DNA from: Nocardioides sp. zg-1308
Lineage (GTDB): Bacteria; Actinomycetota; Actinomycetes; Propionibacteriales; Nocardioidaceae
Assembly (NCBI RefSeq): GCF_013155375.1
Contig: NZ_JABJQY010000002.1
Span: 248,001-312,000 of the forward strand
DNA length: 64,000 bases
Direction: 5' to 3'
Of the stretch, positions 1-13,883 are shown in pieces. The position numbers were made by a program, and so were the translations under genes. The notes beneath the pieces are model-generated. The model saw only the letters and a program-made list of their open reading frames with translations, had not been told where the DNA came from and searched no databases. Position 1 is the first letter of the stretch, and each line of letters begins with the position of its first letter.

Positions 1-831
1 CGTCGATTCTGTCAGCGCCCGGGCCCGCTCGAAGACCTCGTCGGTCATCTCCCGGGTGAGTCTGCGGGTGTAGGTGTTGTGCGGCGAGGGGTGGTAGGAG
101 CCGAGCAGCGTCACGTCGCCGAGCCGCAGCTCCGCGCCGTGGCCGAACCGCGGCTTCCGGGCCGGTGCCGGCGCGCCGGCCGCCACGAGCGACCGCACGG
201 CGCCGTCCCAGCCGAAGGACCCGAGCGCCACCACCACCCGCACGGTCGGGAGGAGGGCCAGCTCGGCGGCGATCCACGGCGCGCACGTGTCGCGCTCGAC
301 GGCCGTCGGCTTGTTGTCGGGCGGGGCGCAGCGCACCGTAGCCACCATCCGCGCGTCGACCAGGCGCTGGCCGTCGCCGGCGTGCTCGCTGGTGGCCTGC
401 ACCGCCCAGCCGGTGCGGTGCAGGCTCGCGAAGAGCCAGTCGGCGCTCGGGTCGCCGGTGAAGATCCGGCCGGTCCGGTTGCCGCCGTTGGCGGCCGGGG
501 CCAGGCCGACGACCAGCAGCGACGCCTCGGGGTCGCCCCAGCCGGGGATCGGGCGGCCCCAGTAGGGCTGGTCGGCGAACGACGCGCGCTTGTCGACCGC
601 GACGCCCTCGCGCCACCCCACGAGCCGCGGGCACGCCGAGCAGACGCTCACCCGGGCCTCCAGCTCCGCGAGCGTGGCGTCCCGCGCGAGTCGTCGTACG
701 TCGTCGGAGTCACGAGCCACCGGCGTGTCGGGCGCTCCGGGGTCGTCGGGCCAGCCGCTGCCGGGCGCCACCGGGCTGGTGAACCCCCCGCCGACGAGGG
801 GGTGGGGCAGCGCGACCGGGGGCATGGTCAT
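1..831 (-). CDS. Type 5 uracil-DNA glycosylase (UdgB-like), C-terminus cut by window edge
   Basis: Base-excision repair enzyme expected to remove uracil and other deaminated bases from DNA. The 277 residues visible from ATG 831 carry the four Cys expected of a 4Fe-4S UDG (C64 and C67 in CSACP, C168 in VRCAP, C183 in DTCAP). They also carry the active-site loop GLAPAANGG (~109–117) and the distal HPSPHNT motif (~247–253). The open frame runs off the left edge without a stop; UdgB proteins are roughly 280–300 aa, so little is missing. The start overlaps the stop of the upstream ppx gene as ATGA, which suggests translational coupling. Family call is firm; type 5 rather than type 4 is inferred from the loop sequence and the Pro/Gly-rich N-terminus. 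Confidence 0.88.
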   Translation of the reverse strand, partial: MTMPPVALPHPLVGGGFTSPVAPGSGWPDDPGAPDTPVARDSDDVRRLARDATLAELEARVSVCSACPRLVGWREGVAVDKRASFADQPYWGRPIPGWGDPEASLLVVGLAPAANGGNRTGRIFTGDPSADWLFASLHRTGWAVQATSEHAGDGQRLVDARMVATVRCAPPDNKPTAVERDTCAPWIAAELALLPTVRVVVALGSFGWDGAVRSLVAAGAPAPARKPRFGHGAELRLGDVTLLGSYHPSPHNTYTRRLTREMTDEVFERARALTEST

Positions 832-1733
832 CGCGAGATGGCCGCGGCCATGCCGTGCAGGATGTCGGCCTCGGACACGACGTGCTCGGGGACCGGGACC
901 CGGGCCAGGATGCGGCTCCAGATGAGCGCTCCCGCGCCGATGACGTCGGCGCGCCCGGGGTGCATGTAGGGCAGCGCGCGGCGCTCCGCCACGGTCATCG
1001 CGACCAGGTCGTCGACGAAGGCCGCCGTGGACGGGTTGCCCAGCACGGCGCGGTCGAAGGCCTCCCGGTCGTAGGCCTCCAGCCCCAGCACGCCGCAGGC
1101 GAGGGTCTTGATGGTGCCGGAGGTCCCGATCGCGGTGCGGGTGCGCTCGAGCGGGATCCCCGCGTCGTCGAGGTGCCGGTCGATGTCGGCCACGCACGCC
1201 GCGACCTCCTCGGCCGTGGGCGGGTCGCTGTGCAGGTGCCGCTCGTGGAGCCGCACCGATCCGATGTCCATGGAGACGGCCTGCCGCTCGCCGCCCTCGC
1301 CCAGCACCAGCTCGGTCGACCCACCGCCGATGTCGACGACGAGCACCGGCTCGGGCGGCATCGGGTCCTGGGCGGCGATGGCCCCGTCGAAGACCAGCGC
1401 GGCCTCCTCGTCGCCGGACAGGACCTCCGGCTCGATGCCCAGCCGGCGGCGTACGCCCTCGCGGAACACGTCGGCGTTGCCGGCGTCGCGGGTGGCGGAG
1501 GTGGCGCAGAATCGCACCCGGGCCGGGGGCACGCCGTGGCGGCGGATGATCTCGGCGAACTCGTCGACGGCCGCGAAGGTGCGCTCGAGCGCCTCCTCGG
1601 CCAGCATGCCGGTCTCGTCGACGCCCTGGCCGAGCCGGACGACGCGCGACTCGCGCAGCAGCACGGTGGGCGGTGAGCCGATGAGGATCTTGATCGAGTT
1701 CGTCCCGCAGTCGATCGCCGCGACAGTGCTCAT
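828..1733 (-). CDS. ppx: Ppx/GppA family phosphatase (exopolyphosphatase-like)
   Basis: 301 aa member of the ASKHA-fold Ppx/GppA family, which hydrolyses polyphosphate or pppGpp. Seen: the N-terminal phosphate-1 loop DCGTNS (8–13), SGDEEA (106–111) with the usual catalytic Glu region, and the phosphate-2 loop DIGGGSTEL (134–142). At ~300 aa it is the short actinobacterial form lacking the C-terminal HD-like domains of E. coli Ppx. It follows the DUF501 gene after ~70 bp and overlaps the downstream glycosylase by 4 bp. The order eno–divIC–DUF501–ppx is the usual one in actinobacteria, which supports orthology with mycobacterial Rv1026. Substrate preference cannot be told from sequence. Confidence 0.92.
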   Translation of the reverse strand: MSTVAAIDCGTNSIKILIGSPPTVLLRESRVVRLGQGVDETGMLAEEALERTFAAVDEFAEIIRRHGVPPARVRFCATSATRDAGNADVFREGVRRRLGIEPEVLSGDEEAALVFDGAIAAQDPMPPEPVLVVDIGGGSTELVLGEGGERQAVSMDIGSVRLHERHLHSDPPTAEEVAACVADIDRHLDDAGIPLERTRTAIGTSGTIKTLACGVLGLEAYDREAFDRAVLGNPSTAAFVDDLVAMTVAERRALPYMHPGRADVIGAGALIWSRILARVPVPEHVVSEADILHGMAAAISR

Positions 1734-1802
1734 GCGCTCATTGTGCCGAGGGCTCGGCGGGAGCGGTGAGTGAGGCAGCTTTCCTGGGGCGCGGAACCTG
1801 CG

Positions 1803-2345
1803 TCACTCACCGCTGTCGGGCAGATCCACGGACACGCACGGCCCCGGGGCCCACCACTCCCCCAGCGCATCGAGGACCTCGTCGCCCAGCGGGTTGACGC
1901 CGCGGCCCATGGCGAGCGACTGCCCGGCCAGCACGTGCAGGCACTTCACGCGGGTGGGCATGCCGCCGGCGGAGATGCCATCGATCTCGGGCACGTCGAG
2001 CCCGGCCCGCTCGCCCACCTCGGCGCGCGCCTCGAGGTAGCGCTCGTGGGCGCTGCGGTAGGCGGCGGCGAGCTCCTCGTCGGTGGCCAGGCGCGCCTGC
2101 ATCTCCTTCATCACGCCGGAGCCCTCGAGGGTGCCGATCCGCGAGGCTGCGCGCGGGCAGGTGAGGTAGAAGGTCGTCGGGAACGGCGTGCCGTTGGGCA
2201 GCCGCGGCTCGGTGGTCACCACGTCGGGGTTGCCGCAGGGGCAACGGTGGCCGATGGAGTCCACGCCGCGCGGGCGGCGGTCGAGCTGGGCCTGGATCGC
2301 GGCCTCGTCGGCCGGGTCGATCCGGGAAGGTCGGTCGTCGGTCAC
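1803..2345 (-). CDS. DUF501 domain-containing protein
   Basis: 180 aa protein of unknown function, conserved in actinobacteria between divIC and ppx. The family (DUF501) has no established activity. Two Cys lie in HRCPCG (~39–44) and one in LTCPRA (~69–74), a possible metal site. I chose GTG 2345 because it overlaps the ftsB stop as GTGA; an upstream ATG at 2435 would place 30 residues inside ftsB. The four-base overlap implies co-translation with ftsB, so a link to division or envelope is a reasonable inference, but only from context. Confidence 0.85.
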   Translation of the reverse strand: MTDDRPSRIDPADEAAIQAQLDRRPRGVDSIGHRCPCGNPDVVTTEPRLPNGTPFPTTFYLTCPRAASRIGTLEGSGVMKEMQARLATDEELAAAYRSAHERYLEARAEVGERAGLDVPEIDGISAGGMPTRVKCLHVLAGQSLAMGRGVNPLGDEVLDALGEWWAPGPCVSVDLPDSGE

Positions 2346-2986
2346 TGCTTCGTCCCGTCGACCAGGTCGGCGGGCTCCTCCTCGGGTGGTGGCGGGTTGC
2401 CGGCGAGCTCCATCGAGTCCCAGGCGGCGGTCCACCAGGCCTTGGGAAGGGTCTTGAGCACGTCGTCCGGGTCGTTGAGCGAGGCCTGCGCCTCGAGCGG
2501 CTTGCCGTCGGGCCCGATGACCTCGAAGCCGGACTCACCCGGCATGAGGTAGCCGAAGCGCTCGCGCGCCTGCGCCTTGACGTACGCCGGGTCGTCCCAC
2601 CGCTTCTTCTCGCGCTCGAGCTCGTCGATGCTGGCCTCGCGCTCGGCGATCTGGGCCTTGAGGTCGCCGATGTGGGAGCGCTGCTGGAGGTAGGCGCGCA
2701 ACGACGAGGCGTAGGACACCGTCAGCACGGCGAGCACCAGGACGAGCACCGCCGCGCGACCGGTGAACCGGGGGCGCCGCGTGGCCCGCGCCGTCGCGGG
2801 ACGTGGCACGAGGGTCGCGTCGCCGGGACGGGCGAGCGGCACCCGCTCACCGGCGTTGGGCGGGCGCGAGCCGCGGGACCCGGGGTGCGTGCCGGTGCCC
2901 TGCCGGGGTCCGCGCGGTCCGGCGCCGGGCCCGCTGCCGGGACCGGCGCCGGGCCCGCTGCGGGGACCACGACGCGGGGAGGGCAT
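2342..2986 (-). CDS. ftsB: FtsB/DivIC-type septum formation initiator
   Basis: 214 aa bitopic membrane protein of the divisome, expected to pair with FtsL/FtsQ at the septum. Layout: a cytoplasmic N-terminal ~90 residues rich in Pro, Gly and Arg (repeats of GPGSGPGAG type), one membrane helix (~105–122, AVLVLVLAVLTVSYASS), then a coiled coil (LKAQIAEREASIDELEREKK) ending in the RERFGYLMPGE motif typical of DivIC. Start ATG 2986 is preferred over 3058 because the longer form overlaps enolase. It is 19 bp downstream of eno and overlaps DUF501 by 4 bp. The long disordered N-terminus is common in actinobacterial homologues. Confidence 0.9.
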   Translation of the reverse strand: MPSPRRGPRSGPGAGPGSGPGAGPRGPRQGTGTHPGSRGSRPPNAGERVPLARPGDATLVPRPATARATRRPRFTGRAAVLVLVLAVLTVSYASSLRAYLQQRSHIGDLKAQIAEREASIDELEREKKRWDDPAYVKAQARERFGYLMPGESGFEVIGPDGKPLEAQASLNDPDDVLKTLPKAWWTAAWDSMELAGNPPPPEEEPADLVDGTKQ

Positions 2987-3005
2987 GCGCCCCAGTCTGC
3001 CTGCT

Positions 3006-4370
<1,365 letters not shown>

Positions 4371-4371
4371 C

Positions 4372-4377
4372 TAGCGT
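4372..4377 (+). promoter_or_regulatory. Candidate −10 box for a leaderless regulator gene
   Basis: TAGCGT lies 7 nt upstream of GTG 4385. That spacing would put the transcription start at or next to the start codon, a common leaderless arrangement in actinobacteria. No Shine-Dalgarno is visible, which fits. Confidence 0.45.
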
Positions 4378-4384
4378 GCGACCG

Positions 4385-5323
4385 GTGCCGACCTCACCAC
4401 CTCTCCTCCCGCCTCCCGCCCCACCCGGTCCCGCCGACCACTTCACCGCCTTCGTGGCGGCCCTGTCCGACCCGGGGCACGAGCGCGTGGCGCGCGCGGT
4501 CGCCGGCGAGTCCCCCTCGCGGTTGCGCGGACGGATCCTGCTGGAGCGCGCGGCCCACCTCGCGCTGACGACCGACCGCCCGCTGCACGACATCGCCGTG
4601 GAGTGCGGCTTCCCGAGCTACGAGGTGTTCGCCCGGGCGTTCCGCCGCGAGCTCGGCGCGCTGCCCGCGGCGTGGCGCGCCGAGCCCACGTCGTACGTCA
4701 TCGACTCGCCCACCGAGGTCCACTTCCACCCGCCGGCCGGCCTCCGACTGCCGGCGCGCCACCGCACGGACGGCGTCGACCTGGTCGTCGCGATGGTCGA
4801 GCAGCACGTCGGCCTGGTCGGCGAGCTCCTCGACCGGGCGCGCGACGTCCCCGACGAGGACCTCGACGAGCCCTCCACGGGTGAGGTGGTGGGCGAGGTG
4901 GGGTCGGCCGGCACCCTGCGCAGTGCGCTCGCCCACCTGGTGTGGCAGGTCGAGGCGTGCGCCGTGGTGCTGGCCGACGGCGACGACGGCGACGGCGACA
5001 GGGACCCGCGCGACGTCGCCGTCGCCCGGGGCGCGTCCGTCGCGACCCTGCGGGAGCGCCTCGACCGGGTCGGCGCCGACCTGGCGCGGGCCGTCGAGCG
5101 GCTGGCCGCGACCGGTCGCCTCGACGAGGCGCTCGTCGAGGCCTTCTCCCCGCGCCCGCGCACGACGTCCCACGCCGACCTCGTGGTGCACCTGCTCACC
5201 CTGTCGGTGCCGCACCGCCGGCTGGCGGCCACCCGGCTGCAGGCAGCCGGGGTCGCCGACCCCGACGGGGCCGCGGGTCCGCACTGGCTCGCGACCGGCC
5301 CACGCGAGGCCATCTCGCGCTGA
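4385..5323 (+). CDS. HTH (AraC-like) protein fused to a DinB-like domain
   Basis: 312 aa from GTG 4385; in-frame GTGs at 4355 and 4376 are alternatives. Residues ~25–95 contain one AraC-type helix-turn-helix: LHDIAVECGFPSYEVFARAFRRELG is the classical second HTH of AraC regulators. The rest resembles a DinB-like four-helix bundle (MVEQHVGLVGELLDRA near the front, a long helix LRSALAHLVWQVEAC, and a conserved-type His in the C-terminal helices). Fusions of this kind are annotated as helix-turn-helix/DinB regulators in actinobacteria; ligand unknown. It is divergent from eno with ~100 bp between and sits ~90 bp before the phytase-like gene on the same strand. Confidence 0.7.
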   Translation: MPTSPPLLPPPAPPGPADHFTAFVAALSDPGHERVARAVAGESPSRLRGRILLERAAHLALTTDRPLHDIAVECGFPSYEVFARAFRRELGALPAAWRAEPTSYVIDSPTEVHFHPPAGLRLPARHRTDGVDLVVAMVEQHVGLVGELLDRARDVPDEDLDEPSTGEVVGEVGSAGTLRSALAHLVWQVEACAVVLADGDDGDGDRDPRDVAVARGASVATLRERLDRVGADLARAVERLAATGRLDEALVEAFSPRPRTTSHADLVVHLLTLSVPHRRLAATRLQAAGVADPDGAAGPHWLATGPREAISR

Positions 5324-5413
5324 CCCGTCGTTCACGCGCCCGTCACCCCCGCGCCACGCGCCGCCGTGATCCTTCGCCTGAGTCTCGGACCACCGCGCGC
5401 GAAAGGCATCGCA

Positions 5414-8140
5414 TTGCACTCACGACGACCGTTGGCGTACCTCGCCGGCGCCGCCCTGCCCCTGTCCCTCCTGGCCGTCGCCGGGACCACGCCCGGCGCC
5501 GCCTCGGGGAGCGTGGCCCCCGCCGAGTCGTTCCACCGGCTCGCGACCTACCCGGTCTTCCAGAACGTGCCGGCCGGCGTCGACCCCGCCGACGAGACCG
5601 TGGCGGAGATCTCGGACGTCACCGACGACGGCCGCACCGTCGTCTACACCGATGCCGCCGGTCGTCGGATCGGGTTCCTCGACATCACCGACCCCGGCCG
5701 GCCCGTCGGCACGGGCTCGATCGACGTCACGCTCACCGGCGGCGCCGGCGACTCCCCGACGTCCGTCGCCGTGGTCGGTGACCGCGTGCTCGTCGCGGTC
5801 GACGGCACGGACGGCGACTTCGCCGACCCGTCGGGCCGCGTCGACGTCTACGACCTGGCGACCCGCACGCTCGTGCGCAGCATCGACGTGCAGGGCCAGC
5901 CCGACTCCATCGCCACCAGCCCGGACGGGACCTACGCGGTCGTCGCGATCGAGAACCAGCGCGACGAGGAGGTCACCCCCGCCGGCCAGGAGGAGGGCGA
6001 CCTGCCGCAGGCGCCTGCCGGCTTCGTCCAGGTCATCGAGGTCACCGGGGCACCGGCCGCCTGGACGACCACGCGCGTCGACCTGCCGGCCGCCGAGCTC
6101 GCCGGGATGAACACCCCGGAGGACGCCGAGCCGGAGTACGGCGACGTCAACGCGGACAACCAGTACGTCCTGACCCTCCAGGAGAACAACGGCCTCGTCG
6201 TCATCGACCTGCCGTCGAAGGACATCGTCTCGGCGTTCAGCGCGGGCAACGCCCGGGTCCCCGGCGTCGACGACGACAACGACGGCGTCTTCGACTTCTC
6301 CGTCGACCTCGACCTGCCCCGCGAGCCCGACTCCGTCCAGTGGGTCGGCGACGGCCTGGTCGCGACCGCCAACGAGGGCGACTGGCTCGGGGGCACCCGC
6401 GGCTGGACGGTCTTCGACGCCGCCACCGGCGACGTGGTCTGGGACGCCGGCCGCTCCTTCGAGCAGCTCGCCGTCGAGCACGGGCTCTTCAACGACGACC
6501 GCGCCGACAACAAGGGCACCGAGCCCGAGGGCCTCGCCTTCGCCGAGGTCGGCGGGACGCCGTACGCCTTCGTGGGCTCCGAGCGCAGCAACTTCGTGGC
6601 GGTCTACGACATGACCGACCCGACCCAGCCGCGGTTCTCGCAGGTGCTGCCGACCACCAACGGGCCCGAGGGCCTGCTGCCGATCCCCTCGCGTGACCTG
6701 GTCGTGATCTCCTCCGAGACCGACGACAGCGCTGCGCTGGTGCGTGCGAGCATCGCGGTCTACCAGCTCGGTGCCGGCGCCCCGGCCTTCCCGTCGATCG
6801 TCTCCGACGCCGCTGCCGACGGCACCCACGTCGGGTGGGGCGCCCTGGGTGCGCTCTCGGCCGACCCGGGCAACCCCGGCCACCTGTGGGCGGCCAGCGA
6901 CGCGGCCTACGCCACGGGCCGGATCTACCGTGTCGACGTGGACGCCGAGCCGGCCGTCATCGAGAAGGTCGTCGAGGTGAGCGACGGCGGTGCCACGCCG
7001 GCGCTCGACATCGAGGGTGTCTCCGCCCGTGAGGACGGCGGCTTCTGGCTCGCCGTGGAGGGCGCCACCGGAGCCGGCAACCGGGTCCTGCGCACCGACT
7101 CCCGCGGCCGGGTGGTGCAGACCGTCCCGCTGCCCGCGTTGGTGACCGACCACGTCCGCCAGTGGGGGCTCGAGGGCGTCACCACGACCGGCACCGGGTC
7201 CTCCGAGGTCGTCCACGTCGTCCTCCAGCGACCGCTGTGGACCTCGACCTCCGGCGCGCTGGTGCCCCTCGAGGGCAACAGCACCCGCATCGGGCGCTAC
7301 GACGTGGCGGCGGGCACCTGGTCCTGGTTCGCCTACCCGCTCTCCACGACGGCCGCGACCGGCGACTGGATCGGCGTCTCGGAGGTCACCGCGGTCGACG
7401 CCGACACCCTCGCGGTCGTCGAGCGCGACAAGCTCAACGGTCCGACGGCGGCGCTCAAGCGGGTCTACACGGTCGACCTCCCGCCGGCCGGCGGCACGAC
7501 GACCCCCGTCGCGCTCACCAAGGAGCTCGCGGTCGACGTCCTGCCGACGATGCAGGCGCTGAGGGGCTGGACCCAGGAGAAGCTCGAGGGCCTGACCATC
7601 GGTGCCGACGGCGAGGTCTACGCGGTGACCGACAACGACGGTCTCGACGACGCGACCGGCGAGACGCAGCTCCTGCGACTCGGCGCCGCCGCCACGGTGT
7701 TCGGACCCGAGCCCACGGTCCCGCCCACCACGCCGCCGACGACCCCGCCGACCACCACCACGCCGACCGCCACGCCGACCACCACGCCCACCACCACAAG
7801 CACCCCGACGGCCACCCCGACGACCACCCCGACGACCACCCCGACCCCGACGCCCGCCCAGCAGGCCAGGAAGTCGAGGGTCACGGTCAGGGTCGAGGAC
7901 CGCGCCGGCCGCTCGGTGCGCCTGGTCACGAAGGTGCGCCCGGGGACCGCGACCGGCGCCGTACGCATCGTGGTCCGGAAGGACGGCGAGACCGAGGTGC
8001 GTCGCACCGTCAGGCTGAGCGACGCCCGCAAGGTGCTCGACCTCCGGCTGCCCCGCGGACGTCACACCGTCGTGGTGACCTACCTCGGCGACGACGAGCA
8101 CCTGCGCTCGCGCACGGTCGAGAGGGTCTCCCTGCGGTGA
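5414..8140 (+). CDS. Secreted phytase-like/choice-of-anchor propeller protein with Thr-Pro linker and C-terminal Ig-like domain
   Basis: About 908 aa from TTG 5414, chosen because AAAGG (5402–5406) sits 7 nt upstream; GTG 5366 would add 16 residues. A signal peptide (LAYLAGAALPLSLLAVAG…) ends near residue 33. Residues ~40–450 look like a β-propeller of short repeated blades (VYDLATRTLVRSIDVQGQP…). Residues ~470–760 match the esterase-like phytase family (DIEGVSAREDGGFWLAVEG, RQWGLEGVTT, QEKLEGLTIGADGEVYAVTDND). A Thr/Pro linker (~768–815) leads to a ~90-residue β-rich Ig-like domain. The protein is expected outside the cell, perhaps releasing phosphate; activity is inferred from family only. 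There is no cell-wall sorting signal. Confidence 0.82.
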   Translation: MHSRRPLAYLAGAALPLSLLAVAGTTPGAASGSVAPAESFHRLATYPVFQNVPAGVDPADETVAEISDVTDDGRTVVYTDAAGRRIGFLDITDPGRPVGTGSIDVTLTGGAGDSPTSVAVVGDRVLVAVDGTDGDFADPSGRVDVYDLATRTLVRSIDVQGQPDSIATSPDGTYAVVAIENQRDEEVTPAGQEEGDLPQAPAGFVQVIEVTGAPAAWTTTRVDLPAAELAGMNTPEDAEPEYGDVNADNQYVLTLQENNGLVVIDLPSKDIVSAFSAGNARVPGVDDDNDGVFDFSVDLDLPREPDSVQWVGDGLVATANEGDWLGGTRGWTVFDAATGDVVWDAGRSFEQLAVEHGLFNDDRADNKGTEPEGLAFAEVGGTPYAFVGSERSNFVAVYDMTDPTQPRFSQVLPTTNGPEGLLPIPSRDLVVISSETDDSAALVRASIAVYQLGAGAPAFPSIVSDAAADGTHVGWGALGALSADPGNPGHLWAASDAAYATGRIYRVDVDAEPAVIEKVVEVSDGGATPALDIEGVSAREDGGFWLAVEGATGAGNRVLRTDSRGRVVQTVPLPALVTDHVRQWGLEGVTTTGTGSSEVVHVVLQRPLWTSTSGALVPLEGNSTRIGRYDVAAGTWSWFAYPLSTTAATGDWIGVSEVTAVDADTLAVVERDKLNGPTAALKRVYTVDLPPAGGTTTPVALTKELAVDVLPTMQALRGWTQEKLEGLTIGADGEVYAVTDNDGLDDATGETQLLRLGAAATVFGPEPTVPPTTPPTTPPTTTTPTATPTTTPTTTSTPTATPTTTPTTTPTPTPAQQARKSRVTVRVEDRAGRSVRLVTKVRPGTATGAVRIVVRKDGETEVRRTVRLSDARKVLDLRLPRGRHTVVVTYLGDDEHLRSRTVERVSLR
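7717..7860 (+). repeat. Low-complexity Thr/Pro codon repeat (protein linker)
   Basis: Imperfect runs of ACC, ACG, CCC and CCG codons encoding PTTPPTTPPTTTTPTATP-type sequence. It separates the propeller part of the phytase-like protein from its C-terminal Ig-like domain. This is a coding linker, not a CRISPR-like or regulatory repeat; length variation between strains would be expected. Confidence 0.8.
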
Positions 8141-8160
8141 GCCGCTGACGTCGGGGGGAT

Positions 8161-8178
8161 CGCCGGTCCGGGCCGGCG
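8161..8178. terminator. Hairpin between convergent phytase-like gene and mazG
   Basis: CGCCGG/CCGGCG six-base stem with a six-base loop inside the 42-bp gap between two convergent genes, followed by TT on the plus strand. A bidirectional terminator is plausible; there is no long T-tract, as is usual in high-GC genomes. Confidence 0.45.
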
Positions 8179-8182
8179 TTCC

Positions 8183-8641
8183 TCACGACGTCCGGCGCGG
8201 GCCGGTCCCCTCGGACGACCGGGCCTGCGCCTGCGCCGCGGCCTTCGCTGCCTTCTCTGCCTTCTCGGCCTTCTCGGCGGCCTTGGCCGCGTTCCACAGC
8301 ACCAGCACCTCGGCAGCGTCGGTGGCCACCGCGTCGCCGAACACGTGCGGGTTGCGGCGCTCCATCTTGGCGATCACCCCGCGCGCGACGTCGTCGAGGG
8401 TGAAGTCACCGGCCTCCTCCGCGATGACGGCGTGGATCACGACCTGCAGCAGCAGGTCGCCCAGCTCGTCGCAGAGCGCCGCCGGGTCACCGGACTCGAT
8501 GGCCTCGACGACCTCCTCGGCCTCCTCCCGCACGAACGGGACCAGCGAGGTGTGGGTCTGCTCGCGCTTCCAGGCGCACTCGCGCCGCAGCAGGCGCATC
8601 TGCTCGGCGAAGGCCTCCAGCGCCGAGCCGTCGGCCGACAT
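8183..8641 (-). CDS. mazG: MazG nucleotide pyrophosphohydrolase
   Basis: 152 aa from ATG 8641. Single MazG domain (all-α NTP pyrophosphohydrolase, house-cleaning of non-canonical NTPs) with the Mg2+ ligand pattern EEAEEVVEAI … DELGDLLLQVV. The last ~30 residues are a Lys/Ala/Glu repeat (KAAEKAEKAEKAAKAAA), probably a charged tail; this tail is unusual for the family. An ORF continuing upstream to 9271 is a frame shadow of the lipoprotein gene. It lies 11 bp after the lipoprotein gene, in the conserved mfd–mazG neighbourhood. Confidence 0.9.
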   Translation of the reverse strand: MSADGSALEAFAEQMRLLRRECAWKREQTHTSLVPFVREEAEEVVEAIESGDPAALCDELGDLLLQVVIHAVIAEEAGDFTLDDVARGVIAKMERRNPHVFGDAVATDAAEVLVLWNAAKAAEKAEKAEKAAKAAAQAQARSSEGTGPRRTS

Positions 8642-8652
8642 CGGGCGTCCGA

Positions 8653-9329
8653 TCAGCCGCAGCGGTGGGTGAGGGGCAACGACTCCGCGAACGCGGTGTC
8701 GGGCTCCGTGGCGAGACCGGCCTTGGCCGTCTCGCCGACCGCGACCGAGGTGTTGGTGTCGACGGGGGTCAGCACGCCGTCGACGCTCTCGAGACCGTAG
8801 CGCGGGTCGATCTCGATGCCGTTGGCGTCCGGCCACCGGTTGAAGACGTCGACGCCGGCCTGCGTGACCTCCTCGGTGGTCGGGTCCTCGACCCCCTGCT
8901 CGGCCAGGACGATCGCGCCGACCTGGTTGACGATGTCGGTGGCGAGCGCGTTGGCCGACGTCAGCTCGACGTAGGTGTCCCTGGACTCCTCGGGCATCGA
9001 GGCGGCCAGGCGGCGCTGCTCCGCGACACCGTCCTGGTAGCCGGAGCCGGGCTTCAGGCCGTAGTCGTCGGCGATCGCCATCGCCTGGGCCCGCAGCGTC
9101 ATCAGCTGCACGGTGCCCTGGCGCACGAAGCTCATCGGCAGCACCGTGCTCTGCGTCTCGAACTGCTCGCCGAGCGCCGTGCACATCCGTTCCGCGGCCG
9201 CGTCGACCTCGCGGACGGAGAGCTCCTCGTCGCCGACCTTGACCGCGACTCCCGGGGAGGCACTGCCGCACCCGGTCAGCAGCAGTCCTGCGAGGACCGT
9301 CGTCGCGGCCGTCATCAGGCGGGTCTTGC

Positions 9330-9333
<4 letters not shown>
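8653..9333 (-). CDS. SurA-N-like lipoprotein (putative periplasmic chaperone)
   Basis: 226 aa from GTG 9333, which overlaps the mfd stop as GTGA and has AAGGAG 8 nt upstream. A lipoprotein signal (MSKTRLMTAATTVLAGLL, lipobox LLTGC, Cys22) would anchor it to the outer face of the membrane. The mature part starts with VAVKVGDEELSVREVDAAAERMC, the pattern of SurA N-terminal domains, and is mostly helical. No PPIase (parvulin) domain is seen. In mycobacteria a lipoprotein (lpqU) also lies between mazG and eno, so a lipoprotein at this place is not unexpected, though it need not be homologous. Confidence 0.78.
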
Positions 9334-12929
<3,596 letters not shown>

Positions 12930-13165
12930 AGAGGAGTTCCTTCGAGAGCACGCGAAACGACCCCAGACGCTGGGCGGGTGGGGGGACTTGAGAGTCTACG
13001 GGGGCTGTCCGACAGCGACGCGTGCGGGAGGAGGGGCCGGCCCCCGGACCGAAGAGGGTCCGACGGGGGGTTTGCCCCGGGCGTCACTGGGGTAGCAACT
13101 GCCACAACGGCCGACGCCCGAGCGCCGGTCGACCACGCACTTCCATCGAGAGGAAACACGGGGAC

Positions 13166-13861
13166 ATGCGCACCACTCGTCTCATCGCCGGCACCATGAC
13201 GGCCGCCCTTCTCGGCGTCACGCCGATGGCCCTGGCCACGTCTGCCGAGGCCGCCGTGACCGTCACGACGGCGACCACGCTCACCTCGGAGAAGGCCGCC
13301 TACATGTACGGCGACACGATCTTCTTCGACGCCGCGGTGACCACCACCGACCCGGCCAACCCGTACGCCCCGGGTGCGGCCACCCTCTACATCCAGCGTC
13401 CCGGATCCACCACGTGGGAGCCCCTGGCGTCCGACGACGGCGCCTCGTACCTCTACTTCGTCGACATCGTCGCGGAGTCGAACGCCCTCTACAAGGTCGT
13501 CTACCCCGGTGGCGTCGACGGCACCGGAGACGTCTACACCCCGAGCGAGTCGGCTCCCTTCGCGATCGCGACCTCGCGCAACCTCACCATCAAGAACCCG
13601 CGTGGCACCTTCGTCAAGGGCAAGATCAAGCCCGACTACGCGAAGAAGAAGGTCGTGGTCCAGAAGAAGGTCGGCAAGAAGTGGAAGAAGTTCCGCGCGC
13701 TGAAGACCTCGAAGAAGAGCACCTTCCAGGTGACCCTGCCCGCCTCCCGCAAGCGCACCTACTGGCGCTTCGTGGTCAAGGCCAACGCCGAGTTCGCCGC
13801 CACGGTGGCCGAGGGCTCGACGATCCGGTACCGCTCCGCGGGTCGCGTCGCCATCCGGTGA
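13166..13861 (+). CDS. Secreted protein, tandem paralogue 1
   Basis: 231 aa from ATG 13166 with GAGAGGAAA upstream. A signal peptide (MRTTRLIAGTMTAALLGVTPMALA…) probably ends after SAEA (~30). The mature part is ~200 residues: a Thr/Asp-rich β-sandwich-like half (TTATTLTSEKAAYMYGDTIFF) and a very Lys-rich half (KKKVVVQKKVGKKWKKFRAL). I do not recognise a named family; it resembles the Ig-like repeats found in actinobacterial exported proteins. The next gene is a clear paralogue in the same order of motifs. Likely exported and basic, so it may bind acidic wall polymers; that is a guess. Confidence 0.75.
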   Translation: MRTTRLIAGTMTAALLGVTPMALATSAEAAVTVTTATTLTSEKAAYMYGDTIFFDAAVTTTDPANPYAPGAATLYIQRPGSTTWEPLASDDGASYLYFVDIVAESNALYKVVYPGGVDGTGDVYTPSESAPFAIATSRNLTIKNPRGTFVKGKIKPDYAKKKVVVQKKVGKKWKKFRALKTSKKSTFQVTLPASRKRTYWRFVVKANAEFAATVAEGSTIRYRSAGRVAIR

Positions 13862-13883
13862 CCTGACGCTCGTCCGGCGACGC

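Noticed and set aside
5420..8101. An 893-codon minus-strand frame opposite the phytase-like gene
   Set aside because: Same reason: a shadow of a GC-rich gene, no recognisable domain, Arg/Gly/Val bias.
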